Part shown: in pieces, positions 8,611 through 16,839 of the stretch
How positions within the stretch are numbered: position 1 is the stretch's first letter
Layout: each line of letters opens with the position of its first letter
Assembly: GCF_013111185.1 (NCBI RefSeq)
Contig: NZ_WVRE01000002.1
Coordinates: 496,001 to 560,000 of the forward strand
Length of the DNA stretch: 64,000 bases
DNA from: Ruegeria sp. HKCCD7303
GTDB taxonomy: Bacteria > Pseudomonadota > Alphaproteobacteria > Rhodobacterales > Rhodobacteraceae
Direction of reading: 5' to 3'
The notes under the pieces: model-generated
Databases searched by the model: none
The model's input: only the letters and a program-made list of their open reading frames with translations
Told to the model about the DNA's origin: nothing
Position numbers and translations under genes: made by a program

Positions 8611-9723
8611 ATGCAGAGCCCAATTTTCATTGGATCAGAAATTTATTGCAACTCGACTTACGGATCGAAGCACCCGTTGGCCATTCCAAGAGTTTCAACC
8701 GTCATTGACCTCTGCCGCGCGTTGGGCTGGTTGACGCCCGAAAACTATCGTGTCAGCCCCTGCGCCAAACCCAGCGCGTTAGAGACATTTCATACCCCGG
8801 ACTACATCGCCGCATTACAAAAGGCGGAACAGGATCAATACGTCTCGGATGAAACTCGTGAACGCTATGCGCTGGGCACATTGTCGAACCCCGTATTTCC
8901 CGAAATGTACCGACGCCCAGCCACAGCGGCTGGCGGTTCTATGCTTGCAGCGGAACTCATCCGAGATGGCGGTATCGTTTTCAACCCGGCCGGTGGCACG
9001 CATCACGGGCTGGCTGATCGGGCCAACGGGTTTTGTTATCTCAACGATCCGGTGCTGGCGATCCGGACGCTGCTGAATTCTGGTCTCGACCGCGTGGTTT
9101 ATATCGACATTGATGCCCATCATTGTGACGGGGTCGAAGCTGCGTTTCATGGTTCAACAAACCTGCGTATGATTTCCATGCACGAAGCGCGGCGATGGCC
9201 TCTTACCGGTACACTAGACGATGACGCAGGCGGGGCCGCTTTCAACCTTCCGGTTGCCCGAGGCCTGAACGACGATGAATTCAGCGCGATCATGGACGAA
9301 TTGATCCTTCCTGCCACGGCAGCCTTCAAGCCGCAGGCCATCGTCCTGCAATGCGGTGCGGATGCCGTGACCGAGGATCCTCTGTCGCGTTTGACCTTAT
9401 CCAGCTCTTCGCACTGGAACGCGGTCGCCGCGCTGAAGGAGCTCGCACCCCGATTTCTGGTGTTGGGCGGCGGTGGTTACAATCCGTGGTCCGTCGGGCG
9501 GTTGTGGACCGGAGTGTGGGCGACGCTGAACGGGTTCTATATTCCCGATAGACTAGACACGGACACCCAAACCATTCTGCGCGCGTTGACCTGGAACCGG
9601 TCGGCAGGCCGGAACCCACCCCCACACTGGTTGGACACGCTGCGGGACGCTCCTAATTTCGGGCCGATCCAAGAAGAACTGAAACAGGACTTGCGCCGAT
9701 TAACCGCGCGGATTTCTCGGTAG
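8611..9723 (+). CDS. Histone deacetylase family (acetoin-utilisation-like) amidohydrolase
   Basis: A 370-residue zinc deacetylase of the HDAC/AcuC/acetylpolyamine amidohydrolase superfamily. Seen are the dyad His pair GGTHHGLADR (131-132), the FCYLNDP loop, the zinc-binding IDIDAHHCDG (D168, H170), QCGADAVTEDPLSRL with the third metal Asp, and LGGGGYN with the transition-state Tyr, so the active site looks complete. Bacterial members remove acetyl groups from small molecules or from lysines of enzymes such as acetyl-CoA synthetase; the substrate is not evident here. It starts three bases after the AI-2E family gene and has no clear Shine-Dalgarno of its own, so it probably depends on translational coupling. 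Confidence 0.9.
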   Translation: MQSPIFIGSEIYCNSTYGSKHPLAIPRVSTVIDLCRALGWLTPENYRVSPCAKPSALETFHTPDYIAALQKAEQDQYVSDETRERYALGTLSNPVFPEMYRRPATAAGGSMLAAELIRDGGIVFNPAGGTHHGLADRANGFCYLNDPVLAIRTLLNSGLDRVVYIDIDAHHCDGVEAAFHGSTNLRMISMHEARRWPLTGTLDDDAGGAAFNLPVARGLNDDEFSAIMDELILPATAAFKPQAIVLQCGADAVTEDPLSRLTLSSSSHWNAVAALKELAPRFLVLGGGGYNPWSVGRLWTGVWATLNGFYIPDRLDTDTQTILRALTWNRSAGRNPPPHWLDTLRDAPNFGPIQEELKQDLRRLTARISR

Positions 9724-9839
9724 ATCGTCCGAAGGAACACTGCTAACTTACGGGCGTCACGACAGTTTTTCTGCTCTCAGCCCTTTTCTGAACAACCACG
9801 CTGCTAACGCCGAAAGTGGACGCCAATTGGACCAGCCAA

Positions 9840-10817
9840 ATGAATGCACTTAATCAGATAAATGATCTCAAGGCCCGCATGGGGCAATCCATCATCGGAC
9901 AAACAGACGTAATCGACCGCTTGTTGATCGGGATATTGGCCAACGGCAATTTGCTGATCGAAGGACTGCCCGGTTTGGCCAAAACCCGCGCGGTAAAGGC
10001 GATGGCCCGCAATCTGGACGCAAGTTTCAGCCGCATCCAGTTCACGCCCGACCTTTTGCCCTCGGACGTCACAGGCACCGAGGTCTTTCAGCAAACCGAC
10101 GATGGCGGAACCTTCCGGTTCGAGCCTGGCCCGATCTTTGCCAATATCGTTCTTGCGGACGAGATCAACCGCGCACCCGCCAAGGTTCAGGCAGCACTGC
10201 TTGAGGCAATGGAAGAACGGCAGGTAACTGTCTCAGGCACCACACATAAAATGGAACCGTTGTTCATCGTTATGGCAACGCAGAACCCGATCGAACAAGA
10301 GGGTACCTACCCCTTGCCCGAGGCGCAAATGGACCGTTTCCTGATGCATGTCCAGATCACTTACCCCCCAGTCGAAGACGAAGTAGAAGTAATCCGACTA
10401 GTGCGCGGAGAAGAGATTGCGGCGGGCCAAAGCGGGGCCAAGGATGCGCCGCCGACGATCCCTCAGGACGCCGTATTTGCCGCACGCGCCGAGATCGGGC
10501 AGATGCACGTTTCAGACGCGATGGACCGTTACATGGCCGATCTGGTGCAAGCCACACGGACCCCCGGTGCGCTGAGCGAGGAACTGGCCAGTTGGATAGA
10601 CATCGGAGCTAGCCCGCGCGCTTCGCTGGCACTGGACAAGTGCGGACGCGCCCATGCCTGGATGAACCAGCGTGATTATGTAGACCCAGCCGACGTACGC
10701 GCCATCGCCCATGACGTATTCCGACATCGCATCACCCTAAGCTTCGAGGCGCAAGGCGGCGCGAAATCCGCCGACGATGTAATCTCGGAAGTCCTGCAGC
10801 TTGTTGCGCTGCCCTGA
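9840..10817 (+). CDS. MoxR family AAA+ ATPase of a Bat operon
   Basis: MoxR-type ATPase thought to act as a chaperone for maturation of VWA-domain partners. The 325-residue protein has a Walker A GLPGLAKT (42-49), Walker B IVLADEIN, and the MATQNPIEQEGTYPLPEAQMDRF sensor/box region (shown here in parts: ATQNPIEQEG, LPEAQMDRF), followed by an AAA lid. Start choice is uncertain: this ATG (MNALNQINDL) or a GTG eight codons upstream; neither has a good Shine-Dalgarno. It is the first gene of a six-gene run with DUF58, DUF4381 and VWA proteins, which is the standard MoxR neighbourhood. A 116-base gap separates it from the deacetylase gene and may hold the operon promoter. Confidence 0.92.
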   Translation: MNALNQINDLKARMGQSIIGQTDVIDRLLIGILANGNLLIEGLPGLAKTRAVKAMARNLDASFSRIQFTPDLLPSDVTGTEVFQQTDDGGTFRFEPGPIFANIVLADEINRAPAKVQAALLEAMEERQVTVSGTTHKMEPLFIVMATQNPIEQEGTYPLPEAQMDRFLMHVQITYPPVEDEVEVIRLVRGEEIAAGQSGAKDAPPTIPQDAVFAARAEIGQMHVSDAMDRYMADLVQATRTPGALSEELASWIDIGASPRASLALDKCGRAHAWMNQRDYVDPADVRAIAHDVFRHRITLSFEAQGGAKSADDVISEVLQLVALP

Positions 10818-10834
10818 TAGCTAAGGAACGCCGC

Positions 10835-11782
10835 GTGTCACAGACCGCCGCATATCGCGACGACCCGCGCATCCATGTGGATGCGAACCACCTTCTAAGG
10901 TTGGGGCCAAAGTCGCGCGCGATCAGCCTTTTGCCGCGTCAACCCGCCCGTTCTATTCTCAACGGACGGCACGCCTCGCGCCTGCGCGGGCGCGGTTTGA
11001 ACTTTGAAGAGTTACGCAACTATCTGCCCGGCGACGACATCCGCACCATCGATTGGAAAGTCACGGCTCGCACAGGAAAACCCCACGTTAGGGTCTATAC
11101 CGAGGAACGCGATCGCCCGGCCCTTTTGCTGGTCGACCAGCGTGTTTCGATGTTTTTTGGCACGCAAGTTTATATGAAGTCGGTCATCGCGGCTGAGGCT
11201 GCAGCAATTTCCGCCCACAGTGTGCTAGGCCAAGGCGACCGGGTCGGAGGGCTCGTCTTTGGCGACACTGATCTGGCGGAACATCGCCCGCAACGGCGGC
11301 CTGCCGCGCTGATGCGTTTTTTGGCATCCGTGGGTGCGCTGAACAGTAGTCTGCGCGCCTCGCAGAGCGCCTACGCGACCGTGACTTTGAACGCCGTGCT
11401 GAAACAGGCCGCCCAGATTACGCATACCAACACACTGATCTGCGTCTTTTCGGATTTCGATGGGCTGGATGACAGCTCCGAGATATTGATACGTGAACTT
11501 TCCGCGTCAAATGATCTGATTTTGTTCAATATTTCAGACCCAAGCTCTCGTGAATTGGTTCCCAACCTTAGGCTGACTGTATCGGACGGAGACAAGCAGA
11601 TCGAACTGGACAGCGCGGACACGGGTTTGTCGGACCGCATCCGTCAAGCGATGGAAGATCGGTTGGCACAGTTGCAAACTTGGTCGCGCCGCTATGGCTT
11701 TCCCATCGTGCCTTTGACAACCGCGCAACCAACTCTCGACCAGTTGCTCATGCTGTTTGGTCATACCGGAGGCCGCAGATGA
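10835..11782 (+). CDS. DUF58 domain protein of the Bat operon
   Basis: A 315-residue soluble DUF58 protein, an accessory of MoxR/VWA systems. The family hallmark is clear: RGRGLNFEELRNYLPGDD followed by IRTIDWKVTARTGKPHVR and YTEERDRPALLLVD; the later part has a VWA-like fold. It begins with GTG, preceded by AAGGAA 8 bases upstream and 17 bases after the moxR stop. The TGA stop overlaps the next ATG (ATGA), giving translational coupling. Its molecular role is not established in the family; a scaffold between the ATPase and membrane VWA proteins is the usual inference. Confidence 0.92.
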   Translation: MSQTAAYRDDPRIHVDANHLLRLGPKSRAISLLPRQPARSILNGRHASRLRGRGLNFEELRNYLPGDDIRTIDWKVTARTGKPHVRVYTEERDRPALLLVDQRVSMFFGTQVYMKSVIAAEAAAISAHSVLGQGDRVGGLVFGDTDLAEHRPQRRPAALMRFLASVGALNSSLRASQSAYATVTLNAVLKQAAQITHTNTLICVFSDFDGLDDSSEILIRELSASNDLILFNISDPSSRELVPNLRLTVSDGDKQIELDSADTGLSDRIRQAMEDRLAQLQTWSRRYGFPIVPLTTAQPTLDQLLMLFGHTGGRR

Positions 11783-12252
11783 GTGTTGACGTCGAAGGCA
11801 AATCACTGGTGGATCTGCTTGACATGCTTGAACCCGCTCCGGCACCGGGCCCGGTTTCCATGGTGCCGCAGACTTGGGGATGGGTCGTTCTTGGCGTCCT
11901 TGTTGCAGGGCTGATCGCTTTCGGTGCTCATGCGTATCTTCGCCATCGACGGATGAATGCCTATCGGCGCGAGGCGCTGACTGAACTGGCGGTGGCGAAA
12001 GACAATCCCGCAAAGATCGCCGAGATTCTGCGCCGCGCAGCACTTGTTGCCTTTCCACGTAGCCGGGTTGCTGCCCTGCATGGAGACGAGTGGATCAGTT
12101 TTCTGACGCAAACCTCTGACCATACACATTTTTCTGATGTAGAGGCTCGCGTACTTACTGCAGCACCCTACACGACCATACCCGCCAGTCCCGAACTGAC
12201 GAAGCTGGCACAGCAATGGATCAGGTCCCACAAACGCGAAAGGAGTACGTAA
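11779..12252 (+). CDS. DUF4381 domain membrane protein
   Basis: A 157-residue single-pass membrane protein: about 30 residues, one hydrophobic helix (TWGWVVLGVLVAGLIAFGAHAYL), then a basic cytoplasmic region starting RHRRMNAYRREALTEL. This is the DUF4381 pattern seen in MoxR-Bat operons. The start at the ATGA overlap with the DUF58 gene is preferred over an upstream in-frame start that would overlap it by 100 bases. The stop codon's last A is the first base of the next ATG, so translation of this gene and the VWA gene is coupled. Confidence 0.88.
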   Translation: MSVDVEGKSLVDLLDMLEPAPAPGPVSMVPQTWGWVVLGVLVAGLIAFGAHAYLRHRRMNAYRREALTELAVAKDNPAKIAEILRRAALVAFPRSRVAALHGDEWISFLTQTSDHTHFSDVEARVLTAAPYTTIPASPELTKLAQQWIRSHKRERST

Positions 12253-13235
12253 TGTTCTCCTTTGCCGCGCCTTGGGTTTTCGTCCTGCTGCCGCTTCCCG
12301 CGTTGGTGTACTGGCTTGCCCCGCCTCACCGCGAGAAAAGCAGCTCGATCCGCATTCCTTTTTTCCGCCATGTTGCAAAGGCTGCTGGCGTCGAGCCCCG
12401 GCCAGGGTCTGTCATCCCGCGCCGTGCAGTCTTCCAGACTGTGACCGTCGTTGTGATCTGGTGCCTTCTGATCATCGCAATGGCCCGGCCGGAAAAACTG
12501 GGAGAGCCGATCGTGATTGAAAAGTCTGCCCGAGACGTGGTTCTGGCCTTGGATATCTCGGGTTCAATGAACCAGAAGGATTTCACCTCGTCCGACGGTG
12601 TGCCGACCCAACGCCTTGCTGCGGTTAAGGATGTTTTGCGCCAGTTCATTGCGGAACGACAAGGCGATCGGATGGCCCTGATCATCTTTGGCACCCGCGC
12701 CTTTGTGCAAGCCCCGTTTACCGAAGACCTCAATAGTTTGAATGGCTTTCTGGGCCAAACTCAAGTAGGTATGGCCGGTCCGAACACAGCCCTTGGGGAT
12801 GCCATCGGACTGGGTATCCGCACGTTTGAATCCAGCGAGGTTGACCAACGTCTGATGATCGTCTTGAGCGACGGCGCTGACACCTCAAGCCGCATGACGC
12901 CAGTCAATGCGGCGGCTATCGCGGCGGAAAAAGGCGTTGTCATCTATACGGTCGGCGTAGGCGACCCAGACGCGTCGGGCGAGGATCGGGTCGACCTGGA
13001 TGCGCTAAAGGATATCGCAGACAGAACAGGTGGAGCGTATTTCTTTGCCAATGATCAGGAAGCGCTGGCCGAAACATACGCCCGCATTGATGAGCTCAAC
13101 CCAAGAATTGTGGAAACGCAAAGCTACCGACCACGTGAAAGCCTTGCGCACTATCCACTTGGGCTGGTCGTATTTTTGATGCTGATGACACTGGCCTTCC
13201 AACACGTTGCCCAACGGCGCAGAGGTGCAGCATGA
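12252..13235 (+). CDS. batA: BatA-like VWA domain membrane protein
   Basis: A 327-residue protein with an N-terminal membrane hairpin (APWVFVLLPLPALVYWLAP; TVVVIWCLLIIAMARP), a periplasmic VWA domain and a C-terminal anchor (LGLVVFLMLMTLAFQHVA). The VWA domain holds an intact metal-ion-dependent adhesion site: D101-x-S103-x-S105 in ALDISGSM, then LSDGADTSS. BatA proteins were linked to aerotolerance in Bacteroides and to envelope stress elsewhere. The start overlaps the DUF4381 stop by one base; an earlier in-frame ATG lies inside that gene. The end overlaps the next VWA gene by ATGA. Confidence 0.92.
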   Translation: MFSFAAPWVFVLLPLPALVYWLAPPHREKSSSIRIPFFRHVAKAAGVEPRPGSVIPRRAVFQTVTVVVIWCLLIIAMARPEKLGEPIVIEKSARDVVLALDISGSMNQKDFTSSDGVPTQRLAAVKDVLRQFIAERQGDRMALIIFGTRAFVQAPFTEDLNSLNGFLGQTQVGMAGPNTALGDAIGLGIRTFESSEVDQRLMIVLSDGADTSSRMTPVNAAAIAAEKGVVIYTVGVGDPDASGEDRVDLDALKDIADRTGGAYFFANDQEALAETYARIDELNPRIVETQSYRPRESLAHYPLGLVVFLMLMTLAFQHVAQRRRGAA

Positions 13236-14737
13236 TTGGCGTTTTTGCAGATTTCCATTTTATTCGAGTGGCTTGGCTCCTGCTCCTCATACCGATTGCA
13301 GCACTGTGGTGGTTGATCCGCCCCACGCCAAAAACCCGTGCTCAAGCAATGTCCGGTATTGCACCGCACCTTGCCGCTGCGCTTGAGTTGGGGGCTGACA
13401 ATGCGAGACGCCTCTATCCAATTGACGTTGCGATGATTGCGGCGATTTTGGTCACACTGGCTGCTGCGGGGCCAACATGGTCACGGGCACCCAACCCGCT
13501 GGTTGCGAACGCCGCTCCATTGGTGATCGCCCTGAAGGTGACCGACAGCATGGAAGAACCAGACTTGGCCCCGTCCCGTCTGGATCGCGCCAAGTTTAAA
13601 GTCACCGATCTGATCAATGCGCGCGTGGGTGCCCGAACTGCCTTGATCGCATATGCCGGTACCCCGCATCGCGTCGCACCTTTGACCGAAGACGCCAATA
13701 TCCTGCGCCCGCTGCTAGAGGGCCTCACCCCCACCATTATGCCTAAACAGGGGGATGCAGCCGCTAATGCGCTGACGCTGGCCGAGACGGTTCTGAACGA
13801 TAGCGAAACGCCCGGCGCTGTCCTTTTTGTGTTGGACGACCTCGACCCCTCACAACTGTCGGGTTTCGAGACCGCCACCATGCCAGTGTTCTTTCTGACC
13901 ATGCTGCCAAATGGTCACAGCATCGCGCAACTCGACGGCTTGAAAGGGACAACTGTGGTTCCGTTCTCAAGCGATGATCGGGATATCAATCGCTTACAGC
14001 GTCACATTCAATCAGCATACACAGCCTCACTGGATGATGAAGACCGCCTAGACTGGCAAGACAAAGGATGGTTGCTGGCCTGGCCAACCGCCTTTCTGTC
14101 ATTGCTTTGGTTTCGCAGAGGTTGGGTGATCCGGTTGATACTGCTCACCTTCTGCATTTGGTCCCCGTCTGGCCCGGCTTATGCCGATGGCTGGCGGGAT
14201 TGGTTCTTGACCCCGGACCAACAGGGCCAAATCGCGATGAACCAAAAGCGCTATGCTGAAGCGGCCGAGTTGTTTCAGGACCCATATCAGGAAGGCTATG
14301 CACGCCTAAAGGCCGGGCAATATCCCGAAGCTGCTGCGATCTTTGCCGAGCTGGATACGCCCGAAGCCGCGTTTTCCGAAGGTATGGCGCGCATACGAAA
14401 CCGCGAGTATCGTCCAGCCATCGCGTCCTTTGAAACCGCATTGGAACGCCGGCCGGATTGGCCAGAAGCGCAGCATAACCTCGAGGTCTCGAAAGCGATC
14501 CTCGACTATGTTGAAACCACGCGCGAACAGTCTGATACAGGTGAAGAAGCCGGGATCGGGGCTGATGACACGGTCTTTGACAACGACGCCGGGCGTGGTG
14601 AACAGACGACAATTCAGGCTCCGACAGACGGATCGCAGGCCATGTCCGCTGACCAGTGGATCAGCACAATTGATACCGACATGCAGGATTTTCTTCGCAA
14701 CCGGTTCCTGTTGGAAAATCAGGAGCAGCAGCAATGA
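13232..14737 (+). CDS. batB: BatB/BatC-like fused VWA-TPR membrane protein with degenerate MIDAS
   Basis: A 501-residue protein with two N-terminal membrane helices, a VWA-like domain (about 95-270), a third membrane segment near 275-315, then TPR repeats (about 325-430; QIAMNQKRYAEAAELF, AIASFETALERRPDWPEA) and an acidic C-terminal tail. This combines BatB and BatC in one chain. The MIDAS motif is altered: where its partner has ALDISGSM, this protein has ALKVTDSM, so the first metal-binding aspartate is K102. Metal binding of the usual kind is therefore doubtful, although the following DLAPSRLDRAKF region remains normal for BatB. It overlaps both neighbours by ATGA. Confidence 0.88.
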   Translation: MIGVFADFHFIRVAWLLLLIPIAALWWLIRPTPKTRAQAMSGIAPHLAAALELGADNARRLYPIDVAMIAAILVTLAAAGPTWSRAPNPLVANAAPLVIALKVTDSMEEPDLAPSRLDRAKFKVTDLINARVGARTALIAYAGTPHRVAPLTEDANILRPLLEGLTPTIMPKQGDAAANALTLAETVLNDSETPGAVLFVLDDLDPSQLSGFETATMPVFFLTMLPNGHSIAQLDGLKGTTVVPFSSDDRDINRLQRHIQSAYTASLDDEDRLDWQDKGWLLAWPTAFLSLLWFRRGWVIRLILLTFCIWSPSGPAYADGWRDWFLTPDQQGQIAMNQKRYAEAAELFQDPYQEGYARLKAGQYPEAAAIFAELDTPEAAFSEGMARIRNREYRPAIASFETALERRPDWPEAQHNLEVSKAILDYVETTREQSDTGEEAGIGADDTVFDNDAGRGEQTTIQAPTDGSQAMSADQWISTIDTDMQDFLRNRFLLENQEQQQ

Positions 14738-15957
14738 GATACCTCGCTCTTCTCATGCTTCTAATTCCGACTGAACTGTTCGCCCAGACCGGCGTCCAGC
14801 CACAGGTGACCGCCGAAACACCTACGGAACCCGTTATCGTTGGGCAACCCGCAATTGTGCGCATCAAGGTGCTAGTGCCAACATTCATGCCCTCGCCTCC
14901 GGTGTTCCCATCGCTTGAGCAAGAGAACCTGCTGGTGCGCCTGCCGGAACGTGCTTCGGGACCAGTGAGTGAAACCGTCGAAGGCGAAACTTGGTCCGGC
15001 GTTCAACGCAGTTATCGCCTCTATCCTCTGAGCGCAGAAGAAATTGCGTTTGGTGCGCAGGACGTCGTGGTCACCTTTGCCGACCCCGAAACAAATGCGC
15101 CGGTTCAGTTCAGCGTGCCCTTGCCGGACTTGACCCTAAACGCCGTGGTCCCAGAGGGCGCACGCGACCTGGATCCGCTTATCATCGCAACCGGTCTTAC
15201 GGTAGATCAGCAGATCGACGGGGACAAAAATATGGAGAATGGTGGATCAATCACGCGCCGCCTGACCGCCAAGATCTCAGGAACAACGCCTTTTCTGGTG
15301 CCCGAATTGATCCCGGACAGCCCGCAATCGCTGCTGCGAGCCTATCCCAAAGAGCCACGCTTTACTGAAAATGAAGACAGGGGTGTTCTATCCGGGCAGC
15401 GTGTGGATGAGGTCGTTTACCTGGCTCAGGAAGGCGGTCAGACGCAGCTGCCTCCGGTCTCGATCCGCTGGTACAATCTGGACAGCGACCAGGTCGAAAC
15501 TATCGACATTGCCCCGGTCGACTTGACACTGGCCCGACCGAAATGGAAGCCGCCAGACACAGAAACCACTATTAGGTTCGTCGTATGGTTGGTGGCTTTT
15601 GCGCTGTTCTTATGGCTTACTATCCGTTTCCTGCGCCCGCGGATCGATCGCTGGCGCCAGCTTCGTCGGGATGCGTTCCTGGCTTCGCCCGACTATGCGT
15701 TGGGTGAACTCAAGAAATCACTGCAAAATCGTGATATTGCAGCGGCTTACACAGCTTTGGAAATGTGGAAGTCCCGCAGCGATATGGCCAGTCAAACCAC
15801 CAGTTTGGACCAACACCTCGCCCAGATTGGAGCCGCCAGATACTCGGCGCACCCCGACACCAAGACCGAGGATTGGGCCGCGGCGTTGTCGGCGCTCGCG
15901 TCATTGAAGCAATCCGCGCAATCGCCAACGAACCCGTTACCGCCGCTCAACCCCTGA
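14734..15957 (+). CDS. batD: BatD-like membrane protein
   Basis: A 407-residue protein with a signal peptide (MRYLALLMLLIPTELFAQ), a large periplasmic beta-rich region with Ig-like character (QVTAETPTEPVIVGQPAIVRI), one transmembrane helix near 280-300 (FVVWLVAFALFLWLTIRFL) and a cytoplasmic helical tail. This is the BatD (oxygen tolerance, PF13584) layout. It closes the moxR-DUF58-DUF4381-batA-batB-batD operon and overlaps batB by ATGA. It converges with the Crp/Fnr gene, with only two bases between the stops and no obvious terminator between them. Confidence 0.87.
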   Translation: MRYLALLMLLIPTELFAQTGVQPQVTAETPTEPVIVGQPAIVRIKVLVPTFMPSPPVFPSLEQENLLVRLPERASGPVSETVEGETWSGVQRSYRLYPLSAEEIAFGAQDVVVTFADPETNAPVQFSVPLPDLTLNAVVPEGARDLDPLIIATGLTVDQQIDGDKNMENGGSITRRLTAKISGTTPFLVPELIPDSPQSLLRAYPKEPRFTENEDRGVLSGQRVDEVVYLAQEGGQTQLPPVSIRWYNLDSDQVETIDIAPVDLTLARPKWKPPDTETTIRFVVWLVAFALFLWLTIRFLRPRIDRWRQLRRDAFLASPDYALGELKKSLQNRDIAAAYTALEMWKSRSDMASQTTSLDQHLAQIGAARYSAHPDTKTEDWAAALSALASLKQSAQSPTNPLPPLNP

Positions 15958-15959
15958 GC

Positions 15960-16640
15960 TTAGCACTGACATGAGGCAATCAACTGCCGTCGGTCCTTCA
16001 GGCGCACGCGTCCATACCCAAGCTCGATCAGCCCCAAATCCGCGAGACGATGCAAGTTGCGATGCAACGTCGGTTGGGACACGGCCACCATTGCGGCCAG
16101 CTCATCCTGGGATATCACGATCCACCCATCGGACTTCGCCGTCCCCTCGTCCAAGTGCAATAAGCGCAGAACAAGACGCTTTTCCGTTCCTGTCACGGCA
16201 AGATTGGCCATGATACGCAAAGCAGTCTGCATGTTTTCATGCGACAAAGCGTAAAAATCACGGATGTAATCGGGATTGTCGTCGACCAGCCTGTCCAACC
16301 GTGACGACGGGAAAAACAGCGTTCGCGTGGTTTGGGTGGCCACGACACTCACAAGCCTGCTGGCTTCGGCAAACAGAGCCAGATCACCGATCCAGAACCC
16401 ACCGCCTTGTTTGTGAACAACGAATTCCTGACCATCATCAGCGGGGGCCGTGATTTGAACCGCACCTTCCAGAACCGCATAAACCCCATTGGCCAAATCA
16501 CCATACAGGTAAAGCGCTTCGTCCGCCTTGAAGTTTCTTCCTATCCCGCAGGCCAGCAGATCCGCCTGAAACCGCGCCCCACGCGCACCAAACCAGCCAG
16601 AGCCCAACAATCGCTGTCTATCATGCGGATTATCAAACAT
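15960..16640 (-). CDS. Crp/Fnr family transcriptional regulator
   Basis: A 226-residue regulator: N-terminal cyclic-nucleotide-binding-like beta barrel (FKADEALYLYGDLANGVYAVLEG), a long dimer helix, and a C-terminal winged helix-turn-helix (ISQDELAAMVAVSQPTLHRNLHRL). It lacks the N-terminal cysteine cluster of FNR, so iron-sulphur oxygen sensing is unlikely; the glycine-rich GGGFWIGDLALF replaces the usual cAMP pocket, leaving the effector unknown. It is divergent from the arylsulfatase gene across about 200 bases, which suggests it controls that gene or itself. Confidence 0.9.
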   Translation of the reverse strand: MFDNPHDRQRLLGSGWFGARGARFQADLLACGIGRNFKADEALYLYGDLANGVYAVLEGAVQITAPADDGQEFVVHKQGGGFWIGDLALFAEASRLVSVVATQTTRTLFFPSSRLDRLVDDNPDYIRDFYALSHENMQTALRIMANLAVTGTEKRLVLRLLHLDEGTAKSDGWIVISQDELAAMVAVSQPTLHRNLHRLADLGLIELGYGRVRLKDRRQLIASCQC

Positions 16641-16657
16641 TAGTATTCTTCAATCTC

Positions 16658-16667
16658 ATCATATGAT
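16658..16667. promoter_or_regulatory. Perfect palindrome upstream of the Crp/Fnr gene
   Basis: ATCATATGAT, a 10-base perfect palindrome, lies 18 bases before the Crp/Fnr start in the gap shared with the arylsulfatase gene. Crp/Fnr proteins bind dyads, but this one is shorter than the classic TTGAT-N4-ATCAA or TGTGA-N6-TCACA sites, so autoregulation is only a suggestion. Confidence 0.3.
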
Positions 16668-16839
16668 AGGTTTCAAGACATTGTCATAGCCTAAGGTAAA
16701 GCTATCCGATTCTCGACGTAATGCGAATTTTTCCTTCCGGGAATCAATACCTTGTTGGACGATCTAATAAGATAATGATCGCCTTCCATTACTTTTACTT
16801 CAACGGGTCATTAAAACCCGGTCAGTTCAGGAGCAAACT

